Positions 1-9,075 of a stretch of DNA of 64,000 nucleotides are shown one piece after another. Made by a program: the position numbers and the translations under genes. The stretch spans positions 1-64,000 of the forward strand of contig NZ_OOHJ01000030.1 in NCBI RefSeq assembly GCF_900323885.1, read 5' to 3'. The DNA is from [Actinomadura] parvosata subsp. kistnae (GTDB lineage Bacteria > Actinomycetota > Actinomycetes > Streptosporangiales > Streptosporangiaceae). The notes beneath the pieces were generated by a model. The model did no database searches and was not told where the DNA came from. It saw only the letters and a list, made by a program, of their open reading frames with translations. How positions within the stretch are numbered: the stretch's first letter is position 1; each line of letters begins with the position of its first letter.

Positions 1-292
1 GGTGCTGGCGCGGCAGGGGCCCGGCGCGGGTGACGGTGTCGCACAGGGTGAGGTGGCAGGCCAGGCCGTCGAAGCTGACGGCGCCGACGGCCAGGCAGCC
101 GGTGGGGCGGTGGGCCAGGAGGGCGGCCAGCGCGTCCGGCAGGTAGTCCAGGCTGACGCCGGTGAGCGGTTCGCCGTTGTGTGCGAGCAGTGTGGCGGTG
201 GGGCCGGCGAACAGAGTGTCGCCGGGGCGGTAGGCACGGATCGCCGGGGCGACGTAGTCGGTGAGGGTGGGTGCCTTGGGGGGCATCAGCAC
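1..292 (-). CDS. Isochorismate synthase (EntC/DhbC-like), N-terminal part only
   Basis: This is the 5' part of a gene that leaves the window on the left. The first ~97 residues read like the start of chorismate-utilising isochorismate synthases: a segment FAGPTATLLA, then AVGAVSFD, then VTRAGPL, in the order found in DhbC/EntC N-termini. Such enzymes convert chorismate to isochorismate in the cytosol as the first step to 2,3-dihydroxybenzoate or salicylate. A GTG at 292 is preferred because AAGGAG lies nine bases upstream; an ATG six bases later is in the same frame but further from that site. It follows the EntA-like gene by 56 bases and is probably the last known gene of the same operon. 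The catalytic part lies outside the window, so activity cannot be judged. Confidence 0.78.
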   Translation of the reverse strand, partial: MLMPPKAPTLTDYVAPAIRAYRPGDTLFAGPTATLLAHNGEPLTGVSLDYLPDALAALLAHRPTGCLAVGAVSFDGLACHLTLCDTVTRAGPLPRQH

Positions 293-348
293 GAGCGGAT
301 TCTCCTTCGGAAACAGGACGGCACGGGCGCGGGGTTAAGGCGGGGCTG

Positions 349-1188
349 TCAGTCGGCGAGGCTGGCGCCGCCGTCCAGGTGCAGGGTCTGCATGGTGATG
401 TGGCGGGCGTGCTCCGACAGCAGGAACAGCGCCGCGGCGGCCACGTCGGCCGGGGTGGCGATGCGGCGCAGCGGGATGCCGAGGCGGAACTGCTCGGGCA
501 CGCCCGCGATGGCGCTGGCCGGGTCGTGCCCGGCCTGGCGGAGCATCGGCGTGTCGGTGGAGCCGGGCGCGATGACGTTGCACCGGATGCCGAAGCCAGC
601 CAGCTCCAGGCCGAGGCAGCGGGTGAACATGGTCGCGGCCGCCTTGGAGGCGGCGTAGGCGGCCAGGCCCAGCCGGGGCACGCTGGCGGCGTTGGAGGTG
701 ATGGTGACGATGGCACCCTGCCGGTGGGGGATCATCTGGCGGGCCACCGCCCGGCACAGGTGGAAGACGCCGTCGACGTTGACGGAGAAGAGCCGGTGCC
801 AGTCGGCGTCGCTGAAGTCGGTGACCGGGCCGTGGTGCAGCAGGCCAGCCACGTTGACCAGCAGCCGCGGTGGCCCGTGCTCGGCCACGGCGGTGGCCAG
901 CACGGCGTTCACGGCGGCGGGATCGGTGACGTCCAGGCGGTGGGCGCTGGCGGTGTGCCCGGCCGTGGTCAGGCCGGCGGCCAGCTCATGTGCTCGCTCG
1001 CCGTCGTGGTCGAGCGCGACCACGACGGCACCGGCGCGAGCCAGCGCGGTGGTGATGGCTGTGCCGATGCCGCCGGCCGCCCCGGTGACCAGTGCCGTCT
1101 GGCCGTTCAGCCCCCATCCGGCGGGGAGCGGCCAGGTCGGGTCGACCTCGGCTGCCGGGGACGCGGGCGCCACCCTGAGGCGGTTCAT
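349..1188 (-). CDS. SDR-family dehydrogenase, 2,3-dihydro-2,3-dihydroxybenzoate dehydrogenase-like (EntA-like)
   Basis: The 279-residue product is a classical short-chain dehydrogenase. It has the nucleotide-binding motif VTGAAGGIG near residue 35, NVAGLLHHG for the NNAG element, a catalytic Ser in the TITSNAA segment, and the active-site YAASKAA followed by an IRCNVIAPG strand and the C-terminal LHLDGG. Beside an isochorismate synthase the best guess is NAD-dependent oxidation of 2,3-dihydro-2,3-dihydroxybenzoate to the catechol acid. The start ATG overlaps the stop of the upstream ThDP gene (ATGA), which indicates translational coupling. No isochorismatase (EntB) is visible, but it could lie past the window edge. 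SDR substrate assignment from context alone is uncertain; another carbocycle-forming role is possible. Confidence 0.8.
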   Translation of the reverse strand: MNRLRVAPASPAAEVDPTWPLPAGWGLNGQTALVTGAAGGIGTAITTALARAGAVVVALDHDGERAHELAAGLTTAGHTASAHRLDVTDPAAVNAVLATAVAEHGPPRLLVNVAGLLHHGPVTDFSDADWHRLFSVNVDGVFHLCRAVARQMIPHRQGAIVTITSNAASVPRLGLAAYAASKAAATMFTRCLGLELAGFGIRCNVIAPGSTDTPMLRQAGHDPASAIAGVPEQFRLGIPLRRIATPADVAAAALFLLSEHARHITMQTLHLDGGASLAD

Positions 1189-2816
1189 GGCGTCCCCGCA
1201 TCGGTGAGCTGCTCCGCCCACCACCGGCAGGGGGTGATGTGGGCGTGCAGCAGCAGCGGATAGCCCTCCGGCGCGGCCAGCCAGTCCCCCAGCGGCGACA
1301 GGTCGGCCGCACACCGGACAACGACGCTGGGACAGCCGTGCCCGGCCGCGATCAGCGTCAGGTCCGCCACCCGCCCGGTTGCATCCTCGCCCCGGTGCTG
1401 TCGCTGGTCCTCGTCGTAGACGACGACCAGCAGCCGGGCGCGCAGGCGGGCCGCGCTCTCCAAATCCGCGGCGGTGCTCAGCGCGCTGTCCAGCTCGAGC
1501 GTGGTCACGGCCGGCCGGTCCGGTCTGGCCAGCGCCGCGCCGATGCCACTGGCCAGACCGAGCCGGGAGCCAGCCAGGCGGAAGGCGCCGGCGTCCGGGG
1601 TGCGCAGGTAACTGAGCGCATGGCCCATGAGAGGGCCGTGCTCGACGGTCAGAGTCCGCTGGTCGGGCAGGATCGCATCCAGCGCCATCGTCAGCGTGCG
1701 CGGGTCGATCCGGTCGGCGGGCTCCAGCATCGGCTGGTAGCCGATGTCGTGCCAGTGCCCCCGGGTGGCGATGCGATGCCGCACCTGCGTCGTGCGGTAG
1801 CCGTCCTGCGCGGGTAAGGCCTGCTGGACAGCACGGGCGGTGCGCGCGCAATCGCCGGCCACACCGAGGTCAACCCGCTGGTACAGGCCCAGCGCGGCAG
1901 GGTCGAGGTCGATCTGGGCCAGGCGGGCTTTCGGCGCCATCAAGCCGTGCCGGGTCGTCCACCCGTCCAGCGAGCACCCCCAGGCGATCACCAGGTCCGC
2001 GGCGTCCAGCAGGTCGGCCATGTCGGGCGGCGCCAGCACCCCTGCGATGCCCAGACTCCACGGGTTGCCGGTGAACAGCCCGCAGGCGGCGGCGGAGGTG
2101 GCCAGCAGCGCGCCGGCCTGCTCGGCGAGCGCTTCGAGCTCGGCCCGGGCGCGTATGCTGCCGCGTCCGGCGAGGAACACCGGCCGACGGGCGCGGCCGA
2201 GCAGCTGAGCCAGATCCTCCACGACGGCGGGGGCGGCCATCGGCGCGGCCAGCAGATCCATCGGCGGTTCGGCATCCGGAACCTCCCCGGTGTCGCTCGC
2301 GGTGCCGTCCCCAGCGTGGAGGTCGGGGAGGCAGATGACCACGGGCAGGCGGTGCTCCTCGGCCACGCGCGCCGCGTCCGCCACGATGGTGCCCACCGCC
2401 CGGGAGCCGGGCAGGTCGTAGGTCAGCGCGCCGGCGGCGTCGGCCAGCGTCAGATCGGTCAGGATGCGGTCGCCGGGAGCGGGACGCGCAGGAGGGGTGA
2501 AGACGAGCAGAGGAGTGCGGCTGGCGACCGCGTCCAGGATGCCGGGCACGGCGGCGGCCAGCGCATCGCTTGCCGCCAGCATCAGCACCGCCGGCCGCCT
2601 TCCGCTGGCCAGGGTGGAACCGCAGGCCATGGCCACGGCTCCGGCCTCGTGCCGGGCGTCCACCACCCGAACCCGGTGCGGAGCCAGGGCGGCGGCCAGA
2701 GCGGCGGTGTCCTCGCCCGCCGTGGTGAACACGTCGGCGATGCCGAGGCCGGCCACCGCGGCGCCGAACGCCGCCGATGGAAGGGCGGGCTCGCGGTGGA
2801 GGGACTGACTGCTCAT
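1185..2816 (-). CDS. Thiamine-diphosphate-dependent enzyme, acetolactate-synthase-like
   Basis: The 543-residue protein has the three-part layout of the POX/ALS family: an N-terminal Pyr domain with the conserved glutamate in ARHEAGAVAM (E57), a central domain, and a C-terminal PP domain. The family uses ThDP to decarboxylate 2-oxo acids and ligate the product. The expected GDG...NN metal/diphosphate motif is degenerate: the first element reads LELDSAL, with the Asp kept and both Gly lost, and the second reads VVVYDED. This suggests changed cofactor binding or an unusual substrate. The gene overlaps both neighbours by four bases, so it belongs to the isochorismate/EntA-like operon. A MenD-like use of isochorismate is conceivable, but there is no direct sequence support for it. 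Confidence 0.75.
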   Translation of the reverse strand: MSSQSLHREPALPSAAFGAAVAGLGIADVFTTAGEDTAALAAALAPHRVRVVDARHEAGAVAMACGSTLASGRRPAVLMLAASDALAAAVPGILDAVASRTPLLVFTPPARPAPGDRILTDLTLADAAGALTYDLPGSRAVGTIVADAARVAEEHRLPVVICLPDLHAGDGTASDTGEVPDAEPPMDLLAAPMAAPAVVEDLAQLLGRARRPVFLAGRGSIRARAELEALAEQAGALLATSAAACGLFTGNPWSLGIAGVLAPPDMADLLDAADLVIAWGCSLDGWTTRHGLMAPKARLAQIDLDPAALGLYQRVDLGVAGDCARTARAVQQALPAQDGYRTTQVRHRIATRGHWHDIGYQPMLEPADRIDPRTLTMALDAILPDQRTLTVEHGPLMGHALSYLRTPDAGAFRLAGSRLGLASGIGAALARPDRPAVTTLELDSALSTAADLESAARLRARLLVVVYDEDQRQHRGEDATGRVADLTLIAAGHGCPSVVVRCAADLSPLGDWLAAPEGYPLLLHAHITPCRWWAEQLTDAGTP

Positions 2817-3097
2817 CGCGCCACGTCCTGCCCCGCGGCCGCCGGGGAGGGCGGGTTCAGCGTGGCGAGGAGGGCATCCAGGTCGGCGATGCCCTGCCGG
2901 GCGTAGGCGATGATGGCGCGCAGCCGCTCCATCGAGCGGATGTCGCTGGTGCGCAGCATCGGCAGGGTATCGAGGTGGGCGTCCCAGCGTCCGTCCCGCT
3001 CCGAGATGGACGTGCCTGCCACACGCCGCTGATAGGGCGGCTGGTAAGGCGGCCGATGGGGTGATCGTGTCGGCGGCTCGATGTCGGTGATCGTCAT
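2813..3097 (-). CDS. Small protein of unknown function (94 aa)
   Basis: I do not recognise this protein. The N-terminal third is rich in Pro, Arg and Tyr and looks disordered. The C-terminal half, from SMERLRAIIAYARQGIADLD onward, should form an amphipathic helix, so a small helical carrier, chaperone or regulatory partner is possible. It starts inside the stop of the MFS gene and ends inside the start of the ThDP gene (both ATGA overlaps), so it is very probably translated with them and acts in the same pathway. No signal peptide, cysteine pair or membrane segment is visible. The ATG at 3097 is fixed by the overlap. Confidence 0.6.
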   Translation of the reverse strand: MTITDIEPPTRSPHRPPYQPPYQRRVAGTSISERDGRWDAHLDTLPMLRTSDIRSMERLRAIIAYARQGIADLDALLATLNPPSPAAAGQDVAR

Positions 3098-4752
3098 GCG
3101 GGTCCTCCAGGAGACGGGACGAGCGGGACCAGGTTGGATCGGGCAGCCCGCATGGGGCTGTGGGAGCGGGGATCGGTCAGGCAGGCCAGTTCGGCCTCGG
3201 CCGCGCTGGCGATGGCCTCCAGGCGAGCGCGCTGGCGCAGCAGCGCGGCCCGCAGCTGATCCGCGTCCGCCGGCGCGGGGGGCATCGCGCCGGCGGACGC
3301 GGACACCGGGTGGGCAGGCACTGCCGCGGCGGTCCTGTCGGCCCTCGGCCCGGTCCTCAGGCGACGCACCAGGCCGGCCGAGGCCAGGAGCAGGGTGACG
3401 GCGGTGACCCCAGCGAGCACATCGGGGTAGCGGGCGGACACCTCGCCGGGGTAGCTGCCCAGGTAGGCGAGCGCGACCGCGGGGCCTATCGCTCCGCCGA
3501 GCATGCGGGCGGTCGTGAGGGAGCCCACCGCCAGCGCGAACCGGTCGGCGGGCACCCCGGACGTGCCCGCGATGGTCGCGGTCGTGGACAACACACCGAA
3601 CCCGCAGCCCAGCAGCGTCAGCCCGGCGGCCGCCGCAGCGGAGGCGGGCGGTACGAGGTGGAGCCCCAGCAGCGCCACCGCACTGAGATAGCCACCTGCG
3701 TAGGTCGCCCACGAGGTGCCGACGCGACGGGCCAGCTTCCCGGTCAGCAAGCTGACCACCGCCACCGCGGCGGACAACGGCACGAGCGCCAGCCCCGCCT
3801 GCGTGGCAGGAATCCCCGTCTCGCGCAACAGCAGCGGAGCCACTGCGAGAACCGGAAACGCGGTCAGCCCGTACAGCAGGGAGGCCGTCATGCCCCACCT
3901 CCAGCCGGGGCAGCGCCACAGGCCTCGATCGATCGCCCCGGCCGGATGCCGCCGGGACCGGGCCAGTGCCAGCATGAACCCCGCCACAGTGACGGAGGCC
4001 GCCGACGCGGCGGCGAGCGATACCCATCCCCATTGCCCGCCCAGGGAGACCAGCAGCACCAGCGCGGTGGTGGCCGCCGCCAGCGCCGTCATGCCGAGCA
4101 GATCCGGGCGGGGCCGCCGTACAACAGGTGAGCTCGGCAGCGCGGCCGTCAGCAGGAGCAGCGCGCCGGCGGTGGCGGCCAGCGGCAGGTACAGGGCGCG
4201 CCAGCCGTAGGTGTCGAGCACCCATCCGCCCAAGGCGTGCATGACCAAGCCGCCGCCGCCGGTGGCCGCACCCCACAGCGCCGCCGCACCGCCGCGCCGC
4301 CGCGCCTCGACGCGGGCCAGCAGCAGCCCCAGTCCGGCCGGCAGCATCAACGCCGCGCCCACCCCTTGGGCGGCCCTCCCGGCCAGCAGCACCGGCCAGG
4401 ACGGCCCGGCCACCATCGCGGCCGCGCCCGCCGCGAACAACCCCAGACCGGCGGCCAGCACGCCGCGCCGGCCGAGCAGATCGGCCAGCCGCCCGCCGGC
4501 GGCCAGTAGCCCGGCGATCGCCGCCAGGTTGATCGTGGCCAGCAGGCTCAACTGTGCCAACGGCACATCCGCGACGACGCGATCGCGGCCGAGCATCGGC
4601 AGCATCAGGGTGGCGGCCAGGGTGTCGGCCATCACCAGGGCGGTCGCGGCCGCGCAGACGAGCTTGACCAGGGCACCGGACGGGCGGCGGTGGGACCCGG
4701 CGGGGTCGGGCTCGTATCGCGGTCGCGGGGCGGCCGTCATGGTCGCGGTCAT
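3094..4752 (-). CDS. MFS drug/metabolite efflux transporter, DHA2-like (14 TM)
   Basis: The 552-residue protein has many evenly spaced hydrophobic helices and the MFS loop signature GRLADLLGRRG after TM2, followed by GRAAQGVGAALMLPAGLGLL (motif C-type region of drug:proton antiporters). Length and helix number fit the 14-TM DHA2 subgroup, which exports small molecules at the cytoplasmic membrane using the proton gradient. It is the first gene of the operon and so probably exports the pathway product, perhaps a catechol or catecholate siderophore. The C-terminal ~90 residues are a soluble, Ala/Arg-rich extension. The ATG at 4752 begins MTATMTAAPRP; the frame is open a little further upstream, but there is no better start. 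Confidence 0.85.
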   Translation of the reverse strand: MTATMTAAPRPRYEPDPAGSHRRPSGALVKLVCAAATALVMADTLAATLMLPMLGRDRVVADVPLAQLSLLATINLAAIAGLLAAGGRLADLLGRRGVLAAGLGLFAAGAAAMVAGPSWPVLLAGRAAQGVGAALMLPAGLGLLLARVEARRRGGAAALWGAATGGGGLVMHALGGWVLDTYGWRALYLPLAATAGALLLLTAALPSSPVVRRPRPDLLGMTALAAATTALVLLVSLGGQWGWVSLAAASAASVTVAGFMLALARSRRHPAGAIDRGLWRCPGWRWGMTASLLYGLTAFPVLAVAPLLLRETGIPATQAGLALVPLSAAVAVVSLLTGKLARRVGTSWATYAGGYLSAVALLGLHLVPPASAAAAAGLTLLGCGFGVLSTTATIAGTSGVPADRFALAVGSLTTARMLGGAIGPAVALAYLGSYPGEVSARYPDVLAGVTAVTLLLASAGLVRRLRTGPRADRTAAAVPAHPVSASAGAMPPAPADADQLRAALLRQRARLEAIASAAEAELACLTDPRSHSPMRAARSNLVPLVPSPGGPA

Positions 4753-5084
4753 CGCCCGTACGCCTCGCCCCGCTGCCTCGCGGCACGATCAGCTGTCATC
4801 GCGCGCCGATGCTTCCCGGTGGGCCGCGGTACACCGCCGTTCGCGCACAGCTGGAAAGAGATCACGGCCGAACCGTAGAAGTCGTGGGTGTGAGCGGGGT
4901 TGCAGTCCGGTGTTGAGATCGGTTGTTATCCGGTGTCAATACGACAGGGGCGGCACATTCTTTGTGGATCCGCCATTTTCCCTGCGGCGGTGCCGGTCTC
5001 CGGCCGGCCTCGCCAAGTTGCCGTCATCCATCTACGATCAACAGTCGGGGTCCGCAGCCAGCAGAGCACCTTAAAGGATGTACC
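4753..5084. promoter_or_regulatory. Divergent promoter region between the MFS operon and a DUF574 methyltransferase
   Basis: No gene is seen in these ~330 bases, which separate two divergently transcribed units. An 8-bp direct repeat TCCGGTGT occurs at 4906-4913 and 4929-4936, and the interval between them also carries a TTGA...TCAA inverted pair. The repeats could bind the nearby AfsR or XRE regulators, but that is inference. A ribosome binding site AAAGGA at 5073-5078 serves the rightward gene. Confidence 0.4.
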
Positions 5085-5894
5085 GTGCCCGACGATGCCC
5101 TCACCACGCAGGCTCACCTGCCAGCATCACCCGCCCGGATCTACAACTACCTGCTGGGCGGCACCGACAACTACGAGGTCGATCGCAGGGTGGCCGAGGT
5201 GGGCCTGCGCCGCGATCCGACCCTCGCCCAACTCGCCCGGGCCAACCGGGCGTTTTTGATCGAGACCGTGCGTCATGTCGCCCAGCAGCGTGTCGGCCAG
5301 TTCCTGGATGTCGGCTCGGGCCTGCCCACCGAGCTGAACGTGCATGAGGTCGCGCAGTCCGTGGAGCCGGGCGCCCGCACCATCTACGTCGACAACGACC
5401 CGGCGACCCTGGCCCACTCGCAGGCGCTCATCGAGGGCGACGAGCTGACCCGCTACATCCTGGCCGACATGCGCGACCCGCACGGCATCTTGACGCATCC
5501 CGAGGTCGTCCGGCTCCTGGACTACACCCAGCCCTGGGCTTTGGTGCTGTGCGCGGTGCTGCATTTCGTTCCGGACGCCGACGACCCCTACGGCCTGGTC
5601 TACCGGTTCATGCAAGAGGCGCCGCCCGGCAGCTACATGGTGTTCTCGCATGTCAGCAGCACCGACATCGATCCCGACCTGTTCGAGATTATGACCGCTA
5701 CCAACGCCACCCTCCCGGTCCCCTACAGCTACCGAAGCGTGGAGGAGATCGGCCGCTTCTTCGCCCAGCCCGGCTGGAGCCTCCTGGAGCCGGGCATCGT
5801 GGACGTCCAGTCTTGGCGTCCTGGGAAGGCGCTCGAGCGCTATCCCCGCTTCGGGGCGCGCGTTCTGGGCGGGGTGGCCCGCAAGGATTCCTGA
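5085..5894 (+). CDS. SAM-dependent methyltransferase, DUF574 family (first copy)
   Basis: The 269-residue product belongs to the actinobacterial DUF574 (PF04672) methyltransferase family. It shows the N-terminal family signature ARIYNYLLGGTDNYEVDR, the SAM-binding FLDVGSGLPT loop, the acidic YVDNDPATL strand end and the ALVLCAVLHFVPD strand. Substrates of this family are generally unknown; members are common near developmental and secondary-metabolism regulators. The GTG at 5085 is chosen because AAAGGA lies six bases upstream and the signature then falls at the usual distance from the N-terminus. A longer in-frame reading from 4923 has atypical composition and no ribosome site. A second family member lies at 10466-11266. 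Confidence 0.9.
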   Translation: MPDDALTTQAHLPASPARIYNYLLGGTDNYEVDRRVAEVGLRRDPTLAQLARANRAFLIETVRHVAQQRVGQFLDVGSGLPTELNVHEVAQSVEPGARTIYVDNDPATLAHSQALIEGDELTRYILADMRDPHGILTHPEVVRLLDYTQPWALVLCAVLHFVPDADDPYGLVYRFMQEAPPGSYMVFSHVSSTDIDPDLFEIMTATNATLPVPYSYRSVEEIGRFFAQPGWSLLEPGIVDVQSWRPGKALERYPRFGARVLGGVARKDS

Positions 5895-5904
5895 CCGGAG
5901 CGCC

Positions 5905-8775
5905 TCAGCAGTTGGCGGGCGTCGGAGAGGACAAGGCGGGCAGCTTGGCACGGCAGCGCGCGGCGTGTTCGCTTCTGCCCTCGGCCTCACACAACACGGC
6001 CGCCTGGGCGTAGCGCTGGCCTGCCCGGTCATGGCGGGACAGAGCGGTCAGCGCGTCACCGGCGCCCTCTTCGGCGCGGGCCTGACCGGCCCGATGCCGT
6101 GCTTGCTCGCTCAGCCGGGCGGCACGCTCGAAGGCGTCCAGCGCCTCGCGCGCGCGATGGGCCGCGAGCAGGACCTGGCCCTGCGTGAGCAGCGCTAGGA
6201 CCAGATAGGTCTGATGGGTAGGCAGGACGGCCAGCCGCGCGGCCACGGCGAGCGCCTGGCCGCCAGTGTCGAGCGCTTGTCCGTGGCGTCCCTGATCGCT
6301 GAGGGCCAGGGCCAGCGCCCGCAGCGCCAGCAGTTCCTCGTGCGCGTTCTTGGTGGTGCGGGCGAGGCCGAGGGCGCGTTTGGCGTCGGCCTCGGCCTTG
6401 GCCAGGTGCTCGGCGCGCCGATCGCCGAGGTCGGATGCGGTGGCGAGGTGGTGCCAGCAGGTGGAGCGCAGCGCCAGCGATCGGGCCGCCCCGTGCCGGT
6501 CGGACAGGGTCTCCCATACCGAGACGCATTGATCCAGCAGCGGCAGCGCACGGTAGGCGCCGCTGGGCTGGCGCACGATCAGATGGGCGAGGTGGTAGCG
6601 CGCCTCGGCCGCCCAGCGGGCGTTGACCGGCGCGACGGCCTGGAGAACCCGCCGCCACATGTGTTCGGCGTCGTCATGGCGGCCTTCCCGGCACAGATAC
6701 GAGCTCACGCGCAGCGCGAGCCCCATCGCGTGCAGGTACAGCTGCTGATCGCAGGCGACTCGCACCACGTTGAGCAGGTTGCCCATTTCGGCGGCCAGCC
6801 ACCGGTCCGCGTCCTGCATGATCAACGTCCGAGCGGGGGCAGGGGCGAACCCGGACAGGGTGAATGTCGACGCCATCGGCGGATGGCAGGGCGCGCGCAC
6901 GATCTGCGCATCAGCCAGGCACACCAGTTCCAGCCAGCCGAGGAGCAGGCGGTAGATCGCCACATCGCGTTCGTCGGGCAGAGCAGCCAGCCGGTCTGCT
7001 GCGTAGGCCCGGAGCAGATCATGCTGGCGGTAACGGAGTTGTCCCAGCGTGTCAGCAGGGACGGTGGTGAGCAGGCTCTGGCGCGTCAGCGCGTCCAGTA
7101 TCCTCTCCACCTCCTCTACGTTGCACTCATACTCCAGCATCGCGACTTCCCAGCTGGCGAATCCGGCGGACCCGAGCAGGGATGCCAGGCGGAAAATCCG
7201 GCGGGCCCGTTCCGGCAGTGCCTCGTAACTGTCGCTGATGCTCGCCTCGACCGCCACCTCGTCGGTGGCGAGCATGGACATCCTGCGCCTGCTGAGCTGA
7301 TCGGCGAAGGTTCGCAAGGGCCAGTCCTGCTGGGCCGACAAGCGAGCCCCCGCGACGCGTACGGCCAGAGGCAGACCGCTGCACAGGGCGGCGATGTCGG
7401 CGGCCGCGGCGGGTTCGGCCTGAACGCGCTCGGCGCCGATGATGTCGCCGAGCAGGCTCAGTGCCTCCGGCTGAGTCAGCGGACCAAGCCGGATGCTGCG
7501 GATGCTGGCCATCCCGACCAGATGCGGGCGGCTGGTGAGGAGCACCGCGCAGCCGGGAGTGCCCGGCAGAAGCGGATGAGCTTGGTGCATGCCGCAGACG
7601 TCGTCGAGCACGACCAGGACGCGACGGTCGGCCAGCAGGGACCGGTACAGGGCGGTCCGGCTGCTCACCGTGGCGGGAAGCTGGGCGGGAGGGACCCCCA
7701 GTGCGGTCAGCACCTCACCGAGCACTTCTGCGGTGTCGCGGGGACGGTCCGAAGTGCCGGCCATGTGCACGTAGAGCTGCCCATCGCCAAAGACGGGCCG
7801 TAGCAGGTGTGCGGCCTGATGGGCAAGCGTGGACTTGCCCACTCCGGGCGGCCCCCAGACGGCGGCGATGGGCACGCCTGCCGCCGGCCCGGACAGGTGC
7901 GCGACAAGCTGGTCGATCTCGGCCGTGCGGCCGGTGAAATCGGTGACCACGGTCGGCAGCTGAGCCAGCGGCAGGCCGTCGCGGGCCTGTACGGATGTCG
8001 CCGACGGGAGGCGGCCGGTGGACGCCGATGCGCTGCTAGGGCCGGTCGGTGGCAGCCGGTCGGCAGCGATCTGGTCGCGCAGGTGCCGGAGCTGGGCGCC
8101 GGGTTCGGTGCCGGTGTCGCGGGCCAGCAGCCGGGCGATCGTCTCGTACTGGCGCAGGGCCTCCACCCGGTAGCCCGCCCGGTACAGCGCGGTCATCAGC
8201 AGTGCGTTGAGCGGCTCCGACAACGGGTCCTCTATCAGCTCCCGGCGGATGTCGCCCAGTAGCTGCTGGCCCTCGCCCAGCAGCAGGCGTGATTCCAGCA
8301 GGGCCTGCTGACTGACCTTGCGCTCCCACAGCAGTTCCGTCCGCCAAGAGGCCAGGCGCACAGGGTCGTCGGGTACGTCAGCAAGCGGCGGGTCACCCCA
8401 CAGTTGCAAGGCCTGGCGCAGGCAGGCAACCGCCTCTGCGTGGTTGCCGGCTGCGATGTGCTCGTGCCCCTGCTGGGCCAGGCGGCGGAACTGCTCGACG
8501 TCGAGGCTGTCGTGAGGTTGCAGCTCGATGCGATAGCCGTGCCCGCGGGCTGGCGGCACTCGGCCGGGCAGCAGACGGCGCAGCTGCGACAGAGCGGTCT
8601 TCAGGGAGTTGTCCCGGCCGGCGGCCTCGCCCCAGACGGCCTCCATCAGCAGATCGCCGGCGACCTCGTCCGGCCAGGCCAGCAGCAGCGTGGCCAGCAG
8701 CGGTCGCCGGGTGCGCGGGATCTCGATGGGAGCCTCGTCCTGCACGCTGATCTGTCCCAGGACGGAAAAACGCAC
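5905..8775 (-). CDS. AfsR/SARP-family transcriptional regulator with NB-ARC and TPR domains
   Basis: The ~956-residue protein has the full AfsR-type layout: an OmpR-like winged helix (roughly residues 1-85, beginning VRFSVLGQISV), a bacterial transcriptional activator domain (about 92-240), an NB-ARC ATPase with P-loop GPPGVGKST near residue 310 and Walker B VLVVLDDV, and a C-terminal TPR array. SARPs bind direct heptamer repeats and activate secondary-metabolite promoters. The GTG at 8775 is preferred over an ATG at 8823 because AGGGGG lies about nine bases upstream and family members usually begin this way. It is divergent from the XRE regulator and convergent, with a 10-base gap, to the methyltransferase. 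It is a likely activator of the 5-14 kb locus. Confidence 0.9.
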   Translation of the reverse strand: MRFSVLGQISVQDEAPIEIPRTRRPLLATLLLAWPDEVAGDLLMEAVWGEAAGRDNSLKTALSQLRRLLPGRVPPARGHGYRIELQPHDSLDVEQFRRLAQQGHEHIAAGNHAEAVACLRQALQLWGDPPLADVPDDPVRLASWRTELLWERKVSQQALLESRLLLGEGQQLLGDIRRELIEDPLSEPLNALLMTALYRAGYRVEALRQYETIARLLARDTGTEPGAQLRHLRDQIAADRLPPTGPSSASASTGRLPSATSVQARDGLPLAQLPTVVTDFTGRTAEIDQLVAHLSGPAAGVPIAAVWGPPGVGKSTLAHQAAHLLRPVFGDGQLYVHMAGTSDRPRDTAEVLGEVLTALGVPPAQLPATVSSRTALYRSLLADRRVLVVLDDVCGMHQAHPLLPGTPGCAVLLTSRPHLVGMASIRSIRLGPLTQPEALSLLGDIIGAERVQAEPAAAADIAALCSGLPLAVRVAGARLSAQQDWPLRTFADQLSRRRMSMLATDEVAVEASISDSYEALPERARRIFRLASLLGSAGFASWEVAMLEYECNVEEVERILDALTRQSLLTTVPADTLGQLRYRQHDLLRAYAADRLAALPDERDVAIYRLLLGWLELVCLADAQIVRAPCHPPMASTFTLSGFAPAPARTLIMQDADRWLAAEMGNLLNVVRVACDQQLYLHAMGLALRVSSYLCREGRHDDAEHMWRRVLQAVAPVNARWAAEARYHLAHLIVRQPSGAYRALPLLDQCVSVWETLSDRHGAARSLALRSTCWHHLATASDLGDRRAEHLAKAEADAKRALGLARTTKNAHEELLALRALALALSDQGRHGQALDTGGQALAVAARLAVLPTHQTYLVLALLTQGQVLLAAHRAREALDAFERAARLSEQARHRAGQARAEEGAGDALTALSRHDRAGQRYAQAAVLCEAEGRSEHAARCRAKLPALSSPTPANC

Positions 8776-8994
8776 CTGTTCGCACCCCCTGACCGGAGTC
8801 GTCGAATCCGCTGCCGCAAGCATGGGGGCGCGGGCGGCAGCAAAGCGTGAATCACACGCCCGCCTTGAGTTGTGGTGCGGTGCGGGAGCAGAGCCCTCAA
8901 CGTCTGGCGGACTTCACGCGCTCTGGCCGACCTGGTGAGGGCGGTGCGACTTCTGGGGAGCGTGCGCCCTGATTTGATCAAGACACTTACGAGC

Positions 8995-9046
8995 TTGTCA
9001 ACCCTTGGAAAACATGTTGACTGCCGATTGACTGCGAGGTTGTCTG
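8995..9046. promoter_or_regulatory. Array of TTG-heptamers, candidate SARP operator
   Basis: In the gap between the divergent AfsR and XRE/DUF5753 genes, TTGACTG occurs at 9017-9023 and 9028-9034, exactly 11 bp apart, followed by TTGTCTG at 9040-9046. Two weaker units beginning TTG lie at 8995 and 9005. A 4-bp spacer between heptamers is the arrangement known for SARP binding sites. That AfsR or the XRE protein binds here is inference. Confidence 0.5.
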
Positions 9047-9075
9047 ATGGCATCGCTGAGCTCCCGGGAGGCACT

